Shown: positions 19,101 through 27,186, numbered from the stretch's first letter. The stretch is DNA of 64,000 nucleotides from Parapedobacter tibetensis (GCF_024643205.1 NZ_JAMKQJ010000017.1:55913-119912), one strand, 5' to 3'. Notes: a model not told the origin generated them from the sequence alone. Made by a program: numbers and translations.

Positions 19101-20128
19101 TTGCTCGTCGACTTATGGCCGATGTATCCAAAACTGTTTTTATACGGAGGAAGCAGGAACACACCCCTTTGGAAAATACCCATCCAAATGTTGCCTGCGT
19201 TGTCTTCCAAGATTGAATTTGCTTTGGATGTGGCAAAATTGAACGCCGATACGTTCAATTCCAGATCCATAACTTCGTCACTCCCCGCATCGTAGTATTT
19301 CACCCCGTTCCCGTTCGTAGCGATGTACAACCGGTTCGTCGAGCTGACACGCAAATAGGCCACCGGGAGGTTTGCGTGACCACGATAAGGGATATGGATG
19401 AATGAATCGGTAGCGGTATCGTAGCGGTGCAACCCGCTGTTCATACTGCCAACAAATAGGATTCCATACTTGTCTTCACATATACTCGAAATCACATTGT
19501 TCTGGACGCGTTTGGACGCGAAATAAGATACAGGTTTTCTATCGCCTAGTTTGAACAGGCCCATGTCTTCGGTCGACACCCAAAGCCGTTCTTCTTTATC
19601 TTCAAAAAGCGCTACGACCATGTTCGTCGGAACCGGTATTTCACTTTTCAGGCCATATGGACCATCCTTCCCATCATGCAGTTCAAATAGCCCATGCCCT
19701 GAAGTTCCGATGAGCACCTGGCCGTTTTTCCGCTGCAGGATAGCCATCACATGGGCTCCGACCCGGTCGCCATTCTCGTAAATCAATGGAATCTCATGAA
19801 ATGAGTCGCTCGCAGCATCGTAATACTGCAATCCATTGATATATCCCACATACATGCGTCCATGCCTGTCCTCCGAAAGCACCCAAACAATGTCATTCAA
19901 CATCGAATTAGGGTCGTGTTTGTTATGCCTATACACCATAAATTTGATGCCATCGAACCTATTCAGGCCATCCTCGGTGGCAATCCAAACATAACCATTC
20001 CGATCCTGGTGGAGATCGGACACCATACTGCTCGACAAATCCGAATCCACGGTAAACAATTTCCCCGACTGCGCATATAGGATAGCCGAGTATATCATCG
20101 AAAGGAGAAGGAGGACTGGCTTTGACAT
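16109..20128 (-). CDS. Hybrid two-component system sensor-regulator (HTCS) for the xylan locus
   Basis: The 1339-residue one-protein signalling system has a signal peptide, a periplasmic double propeller of about 14 Reg_prop repeats (IWVGTDNDGLYAV type, residues 25-680), a Y_Y_Y domain (about 690-765), one membrane helix (WGYALVALGLAFFIVKTI), HisKA with phospho-acceptor His837 (HEIRTPLTL), HATPase (NACKFTP, GTGIGLYL), a receiver domain with Asp near 1141 (VVSDVVMPGMDG), and an AraC-type DNA-binding domain in the last 105 residues. HTCS proteins bind an oligosaccharide outside the inner membrane and activate nearby SusCD operons. The phased ATGTTACA repeats before the GH43 and SusC genes are its probable targets. 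Confidence 0.96.
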   Translation of the reverse strand: MSKPVLLLLSMIYSAILYAQSGKLFTVDSDLSSSMVSDLHQDRNGYVWIATEDGLNRFDGIKFMVYRHNKHDPNSMLNDIVWVLSEDRHGRMYVGYINGLQYYDAASDSFHEIPLIYENGDRVGAHVMAILQRKNGQVLIGTSGHGLFELHDGKDGPYGLKSEIPVPTNMVVALFEDKEERLWVSTEDMGLFKLGDRKPVSYFASKRVQNNVISSICEDKYGILFVGSMNSGLHRYDTATDSFIHIPYRGHANLPVAYLRVSSTNRLYIATNGNGVKYYDAGSDEVMDLELNVSAFNFATSKANSILEDNAGNIWMGIFQRGVFLLPPYKNSFGYIGHKSTSKNLIGSNCVMSVFEDSKGTIWVGTDNDGLYAVMPGGEASTHYKCRNGGSSVPSTVMTIFEDSQGGFWVGSYLDGLAKFDRKTGKSTYVTGLVDKRGDNVQRIFSIKEDEQQRLWIASMGSGLFCLDPKTDEIKHFDAVEGIWENPMGNHLPNSWINCLLLSRNNKLYVGTYDGLACLDLETESFVTPLGTNKLLAGLVVYSLYDDNQGNLWVGTSKGLMHLDVATKQITAYDVDDGLPSNVICAIEGDKQGNVWVSTNRGIAKMEVDEKRFLNFYSGDGLQGNEFTQRVSLTAGDGDLYFGGINGITRFKPSEIRVQNKKLTVHIVDFYIHDKAVKKGTKSGNRAIVDTAVNHAKEFHLAYHDNSFSVEFSTMDFSDSERVVFQYTVNDNEWVALRPGNNRVTFDKLEAGVYKLRIRARSNDTYSDVKEARIVIHPVWFQSPLAKWGYALVALGLAFFIVKTIRNRHRIRQQMLAHQQAEEMNEAKLQFFIHIAHEIRTPLTLIVSPLKKLMDRESESEPRHLYNIMDRNVQRILDLVNQLMDIRKIEKGLMNLQFERVEMTRFTDEICSLFEEQIAAKHIHFAIDHRVEKVFSNIDPRNFDKVLINIMSNACKFTPIGGSIHVALDLVNQEPENTGQPCLMISVADSGPQIAEKEMDSIFECFYQSERGNQGLGTGIGLYLAKQLVALHNGTIHVENLEGIGCRFVLMIPGAIHRQSGETHQSPSIIHDHVRTLAVDNETDGVAAKKAKRLVIVDDDTEIRNYLKSEFAADYAVVAYANGEDAYRGILKEAPDLVVSDVVMPGMDGMMLCRKLKSSPLVNHVPVVLLTAKTEEMDCMEGYEYGADAYVTKPFNISVLQKNIKSLIRNREIVRNNEREHRLQDAFISKINLKSADEILLEKVHRIINNNLNNPRLSVEMISAEIGISRVHLHRKLKELTSLTTRDLIRDIRLKQAAELISQKGLNVSEVAFAVGYADVGSFSVAFKQFHGVAPTDYQ

Positions 20129-20292
20129 GATGATTTACAATTTGGTCTTGGAGAGGGCATTATGCTCACCCCTGATTAGCGGATACAAGTTAGCGTTTAA
20201 ATCCGATAAACGTCAAAAAACCATTAAAAAAGTGGCCCGGCTTCATTATAGTCAACGCAATTCACGAGCACCTACACATCCTTAGGCATATC

Positions 20293-21060
20293 TCAAATAA
20301 TCCGGTAACTTTTGCCTCTTTCTGTTTCCAAATCGGCTTCATACACCTTTGGCAAATCCAGGCTTCCCGTTTCAGTTTTATCCACAATCAATGGTTTTTT
20401 CACATCAGGTGCTTAGAAGAACCCATTCGGATTGATCGGGTTGGCCACCGATGTGAGTTTCTTATTTCTGATGGGTTCCCGTGTCCTCAGGCGGAGATTG
20501 CCCCCCACGTCAGACTTGATTGTCAAATGCACGATTTTTCCTTCCTCCCATGCTAATTCTTCAATGATGAATTCCCCTATAGCCCTAAGCCCACTTACAC
20601 TACCTTTTGACTTCCAAGCGTCTGGCAAAGCAGGCAATAAGTGCATGGCGCCGTCTTGGCTTTGCACCAGCATGTCAGCTATTCCCGAAGTGCAGCCGAA
20701 ATTACCATCAATTTGGAAAGGAGGATGGGCATCAAACAAGTTCGGATAGCTTCCACCTCCGTCTTTATTATCGGTAACCGACGTAAGCTGATCCCTGATC
20801 AATTTCCACGCGCGATTTCCGCCTAGCATCCTAGCCCACCAATTCACTTTCCAACCCATGCTCCAGTAGGCCCCGTTTAATAGGTGTTCGTATTGTTGGC
20901 TCCGCGGAATTTTTCTATCCATTTGCTTCTGCATTAGAAAATCAAATTCATCTTGAGATAGCGTGAAATCACCAACTTGAAGGACAACATTTTCCTTGAA
21001 TGAAGTACCACAGTTCCACATGCATAGTAGCGCTTTGACGTAGCTATATAATGTTTTCAT
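20293..21060 (-). pseudogene. Chimeric pseudogene: parvulin-like N-terminus joined to GH95 C-terminus, with internal stop
   Basis: The frame opens at 21060 with MKTLYSYVKALLCMWNCG and KENVVLQVGDFTLSQDEF, which resembles the N-terminus of the intact parvulin-like lipoprotein at 25507-27186 (NDNVVLQVADVRITAYEL). From about residue 63 it becomes the C-terminal part of a GH95 alpha-fucosidase/galactosidase (WSMGWKVNWWARML, YPNLFDAHPPFQIDGNFG, HLLPALPDAW). A TAA at 20413-20415 ends this after 215 codons, but the same frame continues for 39 codons (KPLIVDKTETGSLDLPKVYE) to a TGA at 20293-20295, as expected for an intact GH95 tail. The GH95 catalytic domain is missing, so it cannot be an active enzyme. 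Confidence 0.8.
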
Positions 21061-21350
21061 CTTTCAGTAAAACATAACCTAATGGAGAAGAAGAAGAGCT
21101 ACCAGAACCAGCGTTCGTTCCGGAAGCCCCATAAGTCTTTCCAAAATCTTTTCTGATAAAAAATAAATATCATGTTCATTCAATTAGTTTGATTAACATT
21201 GATTTGCTGAACTAAAGGATGTAATCTCCTCCTCCACCGCAATAGCAGAGTGGATGATTTATACAAAAAAATCGGTTTTTGTCAGTCTGGGTATTAAGTT
21301 GGTCTTCTCATCATAGTTTTGAATTGGTTAATATTGGTTAATATGATATG

Positions 21351-23114
21351 CTATCTATTGTCTCGTTCATCAAGTTTATTCATTTTAATGGCGTACAAAC
21401 CGATGGTTGTGCCCGTAAATCCGAACGAGTTTGCTGTGGAAAGATGGCGTGCATCCACCCCATCAATCACGGCCTGCCATCCCCCGTTCCCATCGCCGAC
21501 CTGGAAATCGAAATGCGTACCCTTGGAATCGACCTTCAGATCGAACGCGCTGCCCGTTGTAGCCAAGGGTTGTTCCGCCAAGATCTCCACCTCATCCGGG
21601 CCGGTTTTTTCCAGAAACGCCACGAAATGGCCATCGTCCCGCCGGATGCCGAAAAAGTACTGGTGCTTTTCATCCTTAAGCAAAAGGATCCCCGCGGCTT
21701 CGGTTCCGTCAGCGGGATCGAATACGAGCCGTGTCGTAGCCTCGTAGCTGTGGTGGTGCACGCGGCGGCCAACGAATGCCGGCGTTTTCAGTTCCCGCAC
21801 GCTGACCGGCACGGGGGTCAGTGCCAGATATCCCCGCTGCCTATCCAGGGCGTACAGCTCGGAAGCCGGTGTACGTAATGTAAACCAGTCGTGGGAAAGC
21901 TTACTTGACATGAAATCGTCAGCAATGGGAAAATTCCCCAGGCGCGAATCGGGATCACGTGTTACGCCATCGCGTTTCAACACCATGGGGATGATGTCTT
22001 CACCCTGCGTCAAGTAGGGGAACCCATCCTCACTCCACGTTACCGGCATCAGGAATGTCTCCCGGCCTAGGTTTTCAAACTGTCCATCTATTGGGCGGCA
22101 GGCTAGGAACACCGCCCACCAATCGCCTTCTTTGGTCTGGATCAGGTCGGCATGGCCCGCACTGGTAATCGGATTCGGCCGCTTGGGGTCGAGGTGCCGC
22201 TGTGTCAGGATGGGGTTTCCACCCCAAGGGCTGAACGTGCCCATGGGCGCATCCCCCTTGAATATCACCTCGGAATGCTGCACACTGGTTCCCCCTTCGG
22301 CAGCCATGAGGTAATATTGCCCCTTGATCTTATAAATATGCGGTCCCTCAATCCATATCGGTTTTTCGGCAAGGTTGACGCCACCGTTGACCAACATGTT
22401 GTTTTCCCCGATTGTCCTGTCGGCATCGACGTCAAATTCGATGACGCGGATGGCACGGTGCCCTTCATAAAGCGGGGGGCCATCAGGCGCATCATTGTTT
22501 AAGATGTATGCCCTGCCATCGTCATCAAAGAAAAAAGAGGGGTCGATGCCCTTCACATCGGGCAGCCATATGGGATCCGACCACGGGCCGAATGGATCCT
22601 TTGTTTTGACATAGAAATTACCTTTCCGGATGTTCGTCGTAATCATGTAATAGGTTTGGTTGTATGGATTATAACTGATTGCAGGTGCAAAAATACCCTC
22701 GCTAATCCGCTGCCCGGAAAGCTCTAACTGCGAGGGGCGATCCAGCACGTGTCCGATCTGCTTCCAGTTCACCAGATCCCTACTATGGAAAATCGGCACG
22801 CCGGGAAAATAGGAAAATGTGGAGGTAACGAGGAAATAGTCATCGCCATTAGTGCATATACTAGGATCCGAATACCAGCCCGGCAAAACGGGGTTATAAA
22901 AGTACTCCGGCCCGGGCAATGCATGCGCTTCGTAGTAAGCATCCTTACCCGCATAATGGAAATAATCGAAGTATGCAACCGACTTTTCAGGTGTAAACGG
23001 CGGTTCGCCCGGTGCGGTTTGTGCGCTGGACAGCATCACCGGGCCCAGCAAAAGCACGAGAATGCCACTTGCAGACTTGCAACATGACAAGATATCGGTT
23101 ATCCTATTTTTCAT
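21351..23114 (-). CDS. GH43 with C-terminal beta-sandwich, beta-xylosidase/arabinofuranosidase (subfamily 10-12 type)
   Basis: From the ATG at 23114 the protein has 587 residues: a signal peptide (LVLLLGPVMLSSAQ), a GH43 propeller starting NPVLPGWYSDPSICTNGDDY (general base Asp), VKGIDPSFFFDDDG (second Asp) and IEGPHIYKIKGQYYL (acid Glu), then a concanavalin-type module (about residues 390-587; FGIRRDDGHFVAFLEK). This two-domain form is usual for xylosidase and arabinofuranosidase subfamilies acting on xylan side chains. An upstream ATG at 23213 would add 33 residues but overlaps a probable LacI-type operator (23195-23208), so I reject it. An HTCS site and a second operator lie further upstream. 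Confidence 0.88.
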   Translation of the reverse strand: MKNRITDILSCCKSASGILVLLLGPVMLSSAQTAPGEPPFTPEKSVAYFDYFHYAGKDAYYEAHALPGPEYFYNPVLPGWYSDPSICTNGDDYFLVTSTFSYFPGVPIFHSRDLVNWKQIGHVLDRPSQLELSGQRISEGIFAPAISYNPYNQTYYMITTNIRKGNFYVKTKDPFGPWSDPIWLPDVKGIDPSFFFDDDGRAYILNNDAPDGPPLYEGHRAIRVIEFDVDADRTIGENNMLVNGGVNLAEKPIWIEGPHIYKIKGQYYLMAAEGGTSVQHSEVIFKGDAPMGTFSPWGGNPILTQRHLDPKRPNPITSAGHADLIQTKEGDWWAVFLACRPIDGQFENLGRETFLMPVTWSEDGFPYLTQGEDIIPMVLKRDGVTRDPDSRLGNFPIADDFMSSKLSHDWFTLRTPASELYALDRQRGYLALTPVPVSVRELKTPAFVGRRVHHHSYEATTRLVFDPADGTEAAGILLLKDEKHQYFFGIRRDDGHFVAFLEKTGPDEVEILAEQPLATTGSAFDLKVDSKGTHFDFQVGDGNGGWQAVIDGVDARHLSTANSFGFTGTTIGLYAIKMNKLDERDNR

Positions 23115-23194
23115 TCGATTCCATTTGTTCCGGCCCATGGAATCGTCGGAGAAAAACATATAAAGGTTATCAATACATTTGTAAAGCGTTAGAA

Positions 23195-23208
23195 AGCAAA
23201 CGTTGGCA
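23195..23208 (-). promoter_or_regulatory. LacI-type operator (site 2 family) before the GH43 gene
   Basis: Read on the minus strand this is TGCCAACGTTTGCT. It shares TGCCAACGTT and the following GC with the sites at 41204 (xylB promoter) and 32412 (SusC leader). It lies 81 bp before the chosen GH43 start. Confidence 0.55.
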
Positions 23209-23323
23209 TTCATAATTTAGCTTAGACAATATAGGTTATCAATCTTGGCCGTTATCCTTGGGCATATCCGCCGGATAACTTGGATGCAATGATACATCAT
23301 GGTTTCAAAAACTCAAAAAAACC

Positions 23324-23352
23324 ATGTTACAGAAATCATTGACTATGTTACA
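23324..23352 (-). promoter_or_regulatory. Phased direct repeat, probable HTCS binding site
   Basis: ATGTTACA occurs at 23324-23331 and 23345-23352, exactly 21 bp (two helical turns) apart, as expected for a tandem AraC-type dimer. The same two words with nearly the same intervening bases occur before SusC at 32647-32675. Confidence 0.65.
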
Positions 23353-23402
23353 TACACCATTAAATAACAATAAACCAGCCAGTTAAAATACAGACAAATA
23401 CT

Positions 23403-23416
23403 TGCAATCGGTTGCA
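23403..23416. promoter_or_regulatory. LacI-type operator TGCAATCGGTTGCA (site 1 family)
   Basis: This is an exact copy of the 14-bp palindrome found at 14721 and 32726. It starts 58 bp from the second ATGTTACA word, the same distance as in the SusC promoter. Confidence 0.72.
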
Positions 23417-23614
23417 CTGATTCAGATACGGGAGTGTTTTTCCAGATTGGAGAAGAAAGGTCGGCCCGGAAATCCGGCTGTAGCGAAGTAGTTGAAGCTT
23501 GCGGTTCTGGTCACGGAGCGATCGCCCCGCTACCTGTACCGGCTGTTCGAAAACCAAGGGCAGCCTATGACCCATACCGATAACCAGTTACAATTCAGTC
23601 TTTTAAATAGATAT

Positions 23615-23672
23615 GTTCGTTATCGTGCCAAAAAAGGCCCCATCCTGCTCGAAAAATGGCACGATAACGAAC
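23615..23672. repeat. Perfect 16-bp inverted repeat
   Basis: GTTCGTTATCGTGCCA (23615-23630) and its exact reverse complement (23657-23672) flank a 26-base loop. It lies in the 634-bp gene-free stretch (23417-24048) before the fibronectin-type gene. It lacks a following T-run on either strand, so it is not a simple terminator. It could be an operator, an RNA hairpin or the trace of a small element. Confidence 0.8.
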
Positions 23673-23795
23673 GTCCTTCCCGTGCATTGTACCGACCTTT
23701 ATAATATGGGGGGCCCCCAAACGGATCCGGTAACCCCACGTTCTTTGACATACCATCGCACCCCTTTCTGGGGACCTCCGCTCCCGGAAAATGCG

Positions 23796-23879
23796 TTTTT
23801 GCTCGCGTGCAAAGGTTCCTTGCAAGTGTCCAAAAACCTTTTGTAAGCTTTCAACGCTTCTTTGCAAACGTTCAAAAAC
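23796..23879 (-). repeat. Four tandem degenerate 21-bp repeats encoding a heptad pattern
   Basis: Units begin at 23796, 23817, 23838 and 23859. Read on the minus strand the pattern is NNNTTTGNANNNTTGCAANNA with drift. Translated in one frame it gives VFERLQ, SVESLQ, VFGHLQ and TFAREQ in steps of seven residues, inside a 122-codon open frame (23595-23963) that has no recognised domain. I treat it as a repeat and not as a proven gene. Confidence 0.6.
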
Positions 23880-24048
23880 GCCAAAAACCCACCCGGAATG
23901 ACGTTCCAGCATAACAATCAACCCCGAACCCCCGGATATCTCCGGTAAAACCAGACCCATCAACCCGAACCTGCGGATTAATTCACGAAGTTATTGGTAC
24001 CTGTTCGGTTAACTGGTGCCAATGCAATTTTTAAACACTTAAAATTCA

Positions 24049-24672
24049 ATGATTATGTATTACAAACCCAAATTCAGTTTCAAGCGGAAGAGTTCGGAAA
24101 CACTTGACCACGCCGCGGAGAAAGTATTCACCAACATGGGTGGCAACAGCCTGTTTGCTGACCTAGCGGAGGAAGTGGCCGGGTTGGGAACCGAGTTGGC
24201 CGACTACCGCGAGGTGGTGGCAGAAGCCATCCGGGGCGGCAAACGGGACACTGCGGTGCGCAACCAGGTACGGGGCATCCTGGAAGGCCGACTGCAGTTG
24301 CTTGCCATGGGTGTGCAGCGGGTGGCCAAGGGCGACCCGACCATCATCCTAGCCGCCGGATTCGACCATACCAAGCCCCGCCAGCCCAAGGGAACCTGCC
24401 CACAGCCAACGGACGTACGTGCAATCAACGGATCGCTCGGTTCGAGGCGGATTACGCTGAAAGTCGCCCCGGAACGCACGGCGCGGTCGTACCGCTTTGC
24501 CTACCGCAAGCTGGACAGCGGCAACCCGTGGATTGAGGTGGACTCCCATGGCTCTTCACGTATACTGGAAGGCCTAGAGCAGTTCGCGGTGTACGAGTTC
24601 CGCTGCACCTACATCGGCAACAACCCCGATGTGCTGAATTACAGCGACAGCGTAACGGCCACGGTGATTTAA
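24049..24672 (+). CDS. Fibronectin type III-domain protein of unknown role
   Basis: The 207-residue protein has no signal peptide. Residues 1-110 are helical and charged (LDHAAEKVFTNMGGNSLFAD, EGRLQLLAMGVQRVAKGDPT), and residues about 120-207 form a fibronectin-type sandwich (RSYRFAYRKLDSGNPWIEV, YEFRCTYIGNN, SDSVTATVI). It is visibly richer in G and C than its neighbours. A strong terminator follows. The long structured leader before it, with an inverted repeat and 21-bp repeats, is unusual. It sits between remnants of a decayed SusCD locus, which suggests insertion as a unit. I do not know its function. Confidence 0.72.
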   Translation: MIMYYKPKFSFKRKSSETLDHAAEKVFTNMGGNSLFADLAEEVAGLGTELADYREVVAEAIRGGKRDTAVRNQVRGILEGRLQLLAMGVQRVAKGDPTIILAAGFDHTKPRQPKGTCPQPTDVRAINGSLGSRRITLKVAPERTARSYRFAYRKLDSGNPWIEVDSHGSSRILEGLEQFAVYEFRCTYIGNNPDVLNYSDSVTATVI

Positions 24673-24717
24673 GGCCTGCCTTGTACATTTTCCATCCGCC
24701 GGCTGGGCGGACTGGAC

Positions 24718-24752
24718 AGCGGCACTTCCGAAAGGAGGTGCCGCTTTTTTTA
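24718..24752 (+). terminator. Rho-independent terminator after the fibronectin-type gene
   Basis: AGCGGCACTTCC pairs with GGAGGTGCCGCT across a GAAA loop (one G-U pair), followed by a run of seven T residues. Confidence 0.93.
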
Positions 24753-24775
24753 TTAGCCAGCCTTATTTTATTTGC

Positions 24776-24835
24776 TTAGTTGTAACCGGGATTCTGGTAA
24801 GCTTGCTTCTCCGATGTACTCATTTCCAAGGCACC
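24776..24835 (-). pseudogene. C-terminal remnant of a second SusD-like gene
   Basis: The minus strand reads GALEMSTSEKQAYQNPGYN and a TAA stop. The intact SusD at 27306 ends DALEMSAAEKQAYQNPGY. The match covers only about 19 codons; upstream codons soon hit stops. This is the tail of a lost SusD paralogue. Confidence 0.78.
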
Positions 24836-25049
24836 ATAGCCATCACAACTTTTTCAAAGAATCTGATGTACAATTTTATACGCAGGCGATCAATCAATGG
24901 AGAGCCTCCCAAGGCTATGCTTTCGGTCAGGCATCAATGAACTTGAAAAAAACTAACTCCCAAGAAGTATTAAATATGTACTAGAAAAAGTAACTTGAGA
25001 TGTTGCACATCATTAACCATATTATGATGAATCAACACATTATTTCAAA
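24836..25049. other. Gap with an unassigned open frame
   Basis: On the plus strand a frame ending at 24984 reads FKESDVQFYTQAINQW and ASQGYAFGQASMNL, which looks protein-like but matches no family I recognise and has no plausible start outside the SusD remnant. It may be another gene fragment. The rest is AT-rich spacer after the small secreted protein gene. Confidence 0.3.
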
Positions 25050-25442
25050 TTACCACCCAACTGACGCAAAAGACTGTGCATTACTCGCCTGCACATAGAC
25101 CTCAATCAATTGTTGTCCAGAAGTGCTAAATGTACCGTTTTGGGCTTTAGAACCTTCATTGTTGCTTTGAAGAATATAGCTTCCTCCATAATACAATATC
25201 CAGATATATCCACTATGGTAGCCCGTATAAGCTGTAATAGAAGCGCTATAGTAAATACCTGAAGAAACCGTACCGTAAAACCCTGCATTTGCATCTTGCA
25301 TATCCCAACCTTGGTGTGAGGTAGCCACACAAAAACGGTAATAGTCATCACAATACGTCCCAGTTTGTGCTTTTGCGGATGTGAAGTTTACCGTTAACAA
25401 TAATAACGGCAGTGCCAAAATTGAATAAACTCGTGTTTTCAT
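25050..25442 (-). CDS. Small secreted protein of unknown function in the SusCD operon
   Basis: The 130-residue product begins with a clear signal peptide (ILALPLLLLTVNFTSAKAQ), leaving about 105 residues rich in Tyr, Ser and Gly with two cysteines (YCDDYYRFCVATSHQGW) and strands such as GYIWILYYGGSYIL. It is the last gene of the minus-strand unit SusC-SusD-parvulin-small protein, 64 bp after the parvulin gene. I do not recognise the family. Possible roles are a surface glycan-binding accessory or a secreted peptide handled by the SusCD pair; both are guesses. Confidence 0.7.
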   Translation of the reverse strand: MKTRVYSILALPLLLLTVNFTSAKAQTGTYCDDYYRFCVATSHQGWDMQDANAGFYGTVSSGIYYSASITAYTGYHSGYIWILYYGGSYILQSNNEGSKAQNGTFSTSGQQLIEVYVQASNAQSFASVGW

Positions 25443-25506
25443 AGTTTCTAATTTTTAAAATTTTGTCAATAATTAATTATGGGAGTTAGTCTTTTGCAGT
25501 TAGTAT

Positions 25507-27186
25507 TTAAAGGTATTGCCGATATTTTTCGGGCGTTATCTTATTGATGCAGGAATACTTAGCTTTCAAACCCGGTAGTTTCCCCCGCTTGATTTCCAGC
25601 AGTTTAAATGCTTCCATTTCCCGAATAATTTCCGCCCTCACTTCATGCAATGGCGTGGCCTGTTGTCCGTAATCATAATTTTTAACAATCACTGAATAGT
25701 TATCGCCCAGCTCATGGGGAGGCAAAACCTGGTCATTTTCCATAAACAGCAGCCTTTGCATTACCTTGGGAGGGAAAAAAGGTTGGCCATATCCCATGTT
25801 GGTATTCCATTGGATATCCCGCAGGCCTTTTAGTGAAGTTAGTCGAGCTGTATCGCGACGGTTTTGCATGATGTCCACGATTCCCTTTCCTGCATTCTGC
25901 AGGTTGTCAAAAGAAAAAATCGAAACATTTACACCATCCGGTTTGACATACCTGCTTTTGTTTGTGCCGTACCAGTCAGCGATTGCTTCATCGTACAGCT
26001 TGATTGACTTTTTTAATTCCTCCGTTTCATAATAACTGTAAATAAGATTCTTGCGGTAATTCTCACGGTCTAGTATGAACTCCGGATCATTGGTTATGCC
26101 CAGCTTTTCTGCCTTCGCGTATGAATACTCACTGTAAACCCATGATCGTATAATATGCCCTATTTGTTCCGTACTCCTTATTTCCTGTTTAAAGGGCAAG
26201 TAGTTATAATAATCTATGAAATCAGCTATTGAATGTTGGGCTTGCTTTTCTTCTACAATGAAAGTAAAGGCATTTTCCGACAAAATCTCATGAAAGTGTT
26301 GTTTTTCAAATTCATGGAGCGGGACTAGTTTAGAAAGTATCTTGTTGAATTTGGAAAGTGCATCTGGATTATAAATAATATGAGTATTACCATTAACTTC
26401 ATTTTGGTAGTCTGCAACTATTTCTACTTCCTGCTGAAAGTTGAGCTTTTGGATGATTTCATCGGTCGGCGCAGGCTCATCCGCTATTGCCGTATCCTTG
26501 ATATAGAACAAATAAGCCCCATGTTGAAACATCAGTATCGGGGTCAGTTCGCCTTTCTTCATACTGAACAGGTACTCGCCGTACTCCCAGAAGTCCACAA
26601 AAGGCCACTCGATCACCGCTTCCCCATGGATAACGTTTTGATGTCCAATGCTGCGTCCAATGGCCTCATCGAATTCCGCCAACCCCTTTAACTGATTCCC
26701 GCCGATAAAATGCGTGGCGGTATTGAAGTCTTTAAACTTCAGGTATGCTATGCTGATTTTCTTCCTGTTCCGTTCGCGTGCCAGGTCAATCTCTTTTTGG
26801 TCCAGAGGTTGCATCTTATCGATCAGAAACTGCTCCAGGATACCCCTCCGTTGCGCTATCATCAGTTTTTCCATGCTTGCTACCCCGCGAGCCACCTCCG
26901 CTTGTTCGTGATACCCCCTTTCATAAGCGTCTGCCAGGAAATAGGCCCGGTTAATAAACTCCTGTATCCATTTTTCAACGTCATTCTCGCCAGGCTCCAT
27001 GCTGGCCGTATCTTGGTAAGCTTCCTTAAACCGCTTGAGGTTTTTTTCCAGTTCGTATGCCGTTATACGGACATCGGCGACCTGCAGCACCACGTTATCG
27101 TTAATGGGACTTTTGTCCACTGTACGATGCGTACATGAAAAAACAACAATGGCAACTGCGATTAAAGAAAATCCGATGTTTTTCAT
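25507..27186 (-). CDS. Parvulin/SurA-like lipoprotein linked to SusCD
   Basis: From the ATG at 27186 the protein has 559 residues. A lipobox (VVFSC, Cys near residue 18) anchors it. The N-terminal region VVLQVADVRITAYELEKNL is the SurA/PpiC-type helical chaperone start; the middle (KISIAYLKFKDFNTATHFI; MKKGELTPILMFQHGAYLFYI) looks like a degenerate parvulin domain, followed by a second helical part. Such peptidyl-prolyl-isomerase-like lipoproteins occur behind some RagA/RagB pairs and may help fold the SusC barrel or the small secreted protein. A longer start at 27225 lacks support. Isomerase activity is unproven. Confidence 0.7.
   Translation of the reverse strand: MKNIGFSLIAVAIVVFSCTHRTVDKSPINDNVVLQVADVRITAYELEKNLKRFKEAYQDTASMEPGENDVEKWIQEFINRAYFLADAYERGYHEQAEVARGVASMEKLMIAQRRGILEQFLIDKMQPLDQKEIDLARERNRKKISIAYLKFKDFNTATHFIGGNQLKGLAEFDEAIGRSIGHQNVIHGEAVIEWPFVDFWEYGEYLFSMKKGELTPILMFQHGAYLFYIKDTAIADEPAPTDEIIQKLNFQQEVEIVADYQNEVNGNTHIIYNPDALSKFNKILSKLVPLHEFEKQHFHEILSENAFTFIVEEKQAQHSIADFIDYYNYLPFKQEIRSTEQIGHIIRSWVYSEYSYAKAEKLGITNDPEFILDRENYRKNLIYSYYETEELKKSIKLYDEAIADWYGTNKSRYVKPDGVNVSIFSFDNLQNAGKGIVDIMQNRRDTARLTSLKGLRDIQWNTNMGYGQPFFPPKVMQRLLFMENDQVLPPHELGDNYSVIVKNYDYGQQATPLHEVRAEIIREMEAFKLLEIKRGKLPGLKAKYSCINKITPEKYRQYL

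Noticed and set aside
23115..23213. N-terminal extension of the GH43 protein to the ATG at 23213
   Set aside because: The extension precedes a proper signal peptide and overlaps a probable operator at 23195-23208.
23864..23877. TGCAAACGTTCAAA as a further LacI operator
   Set aside because: Only one half fits, and the bases are explained by the 21-bp repeat unit.
23796..23879. Possible CRISPR array
   Set aside because: The 21-bp units are directly adjacent without spacers and are degenerate; no cas genes are present.
23595..23963. 122-codon minus-strand frame over the 21-bp repeats
   Set aside because: The heptad pattern follows simply from a 21-bp DNA repeat in an open frame, and the inverted repeat arm is read as protein too. 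I kept the repeat and not the gene.
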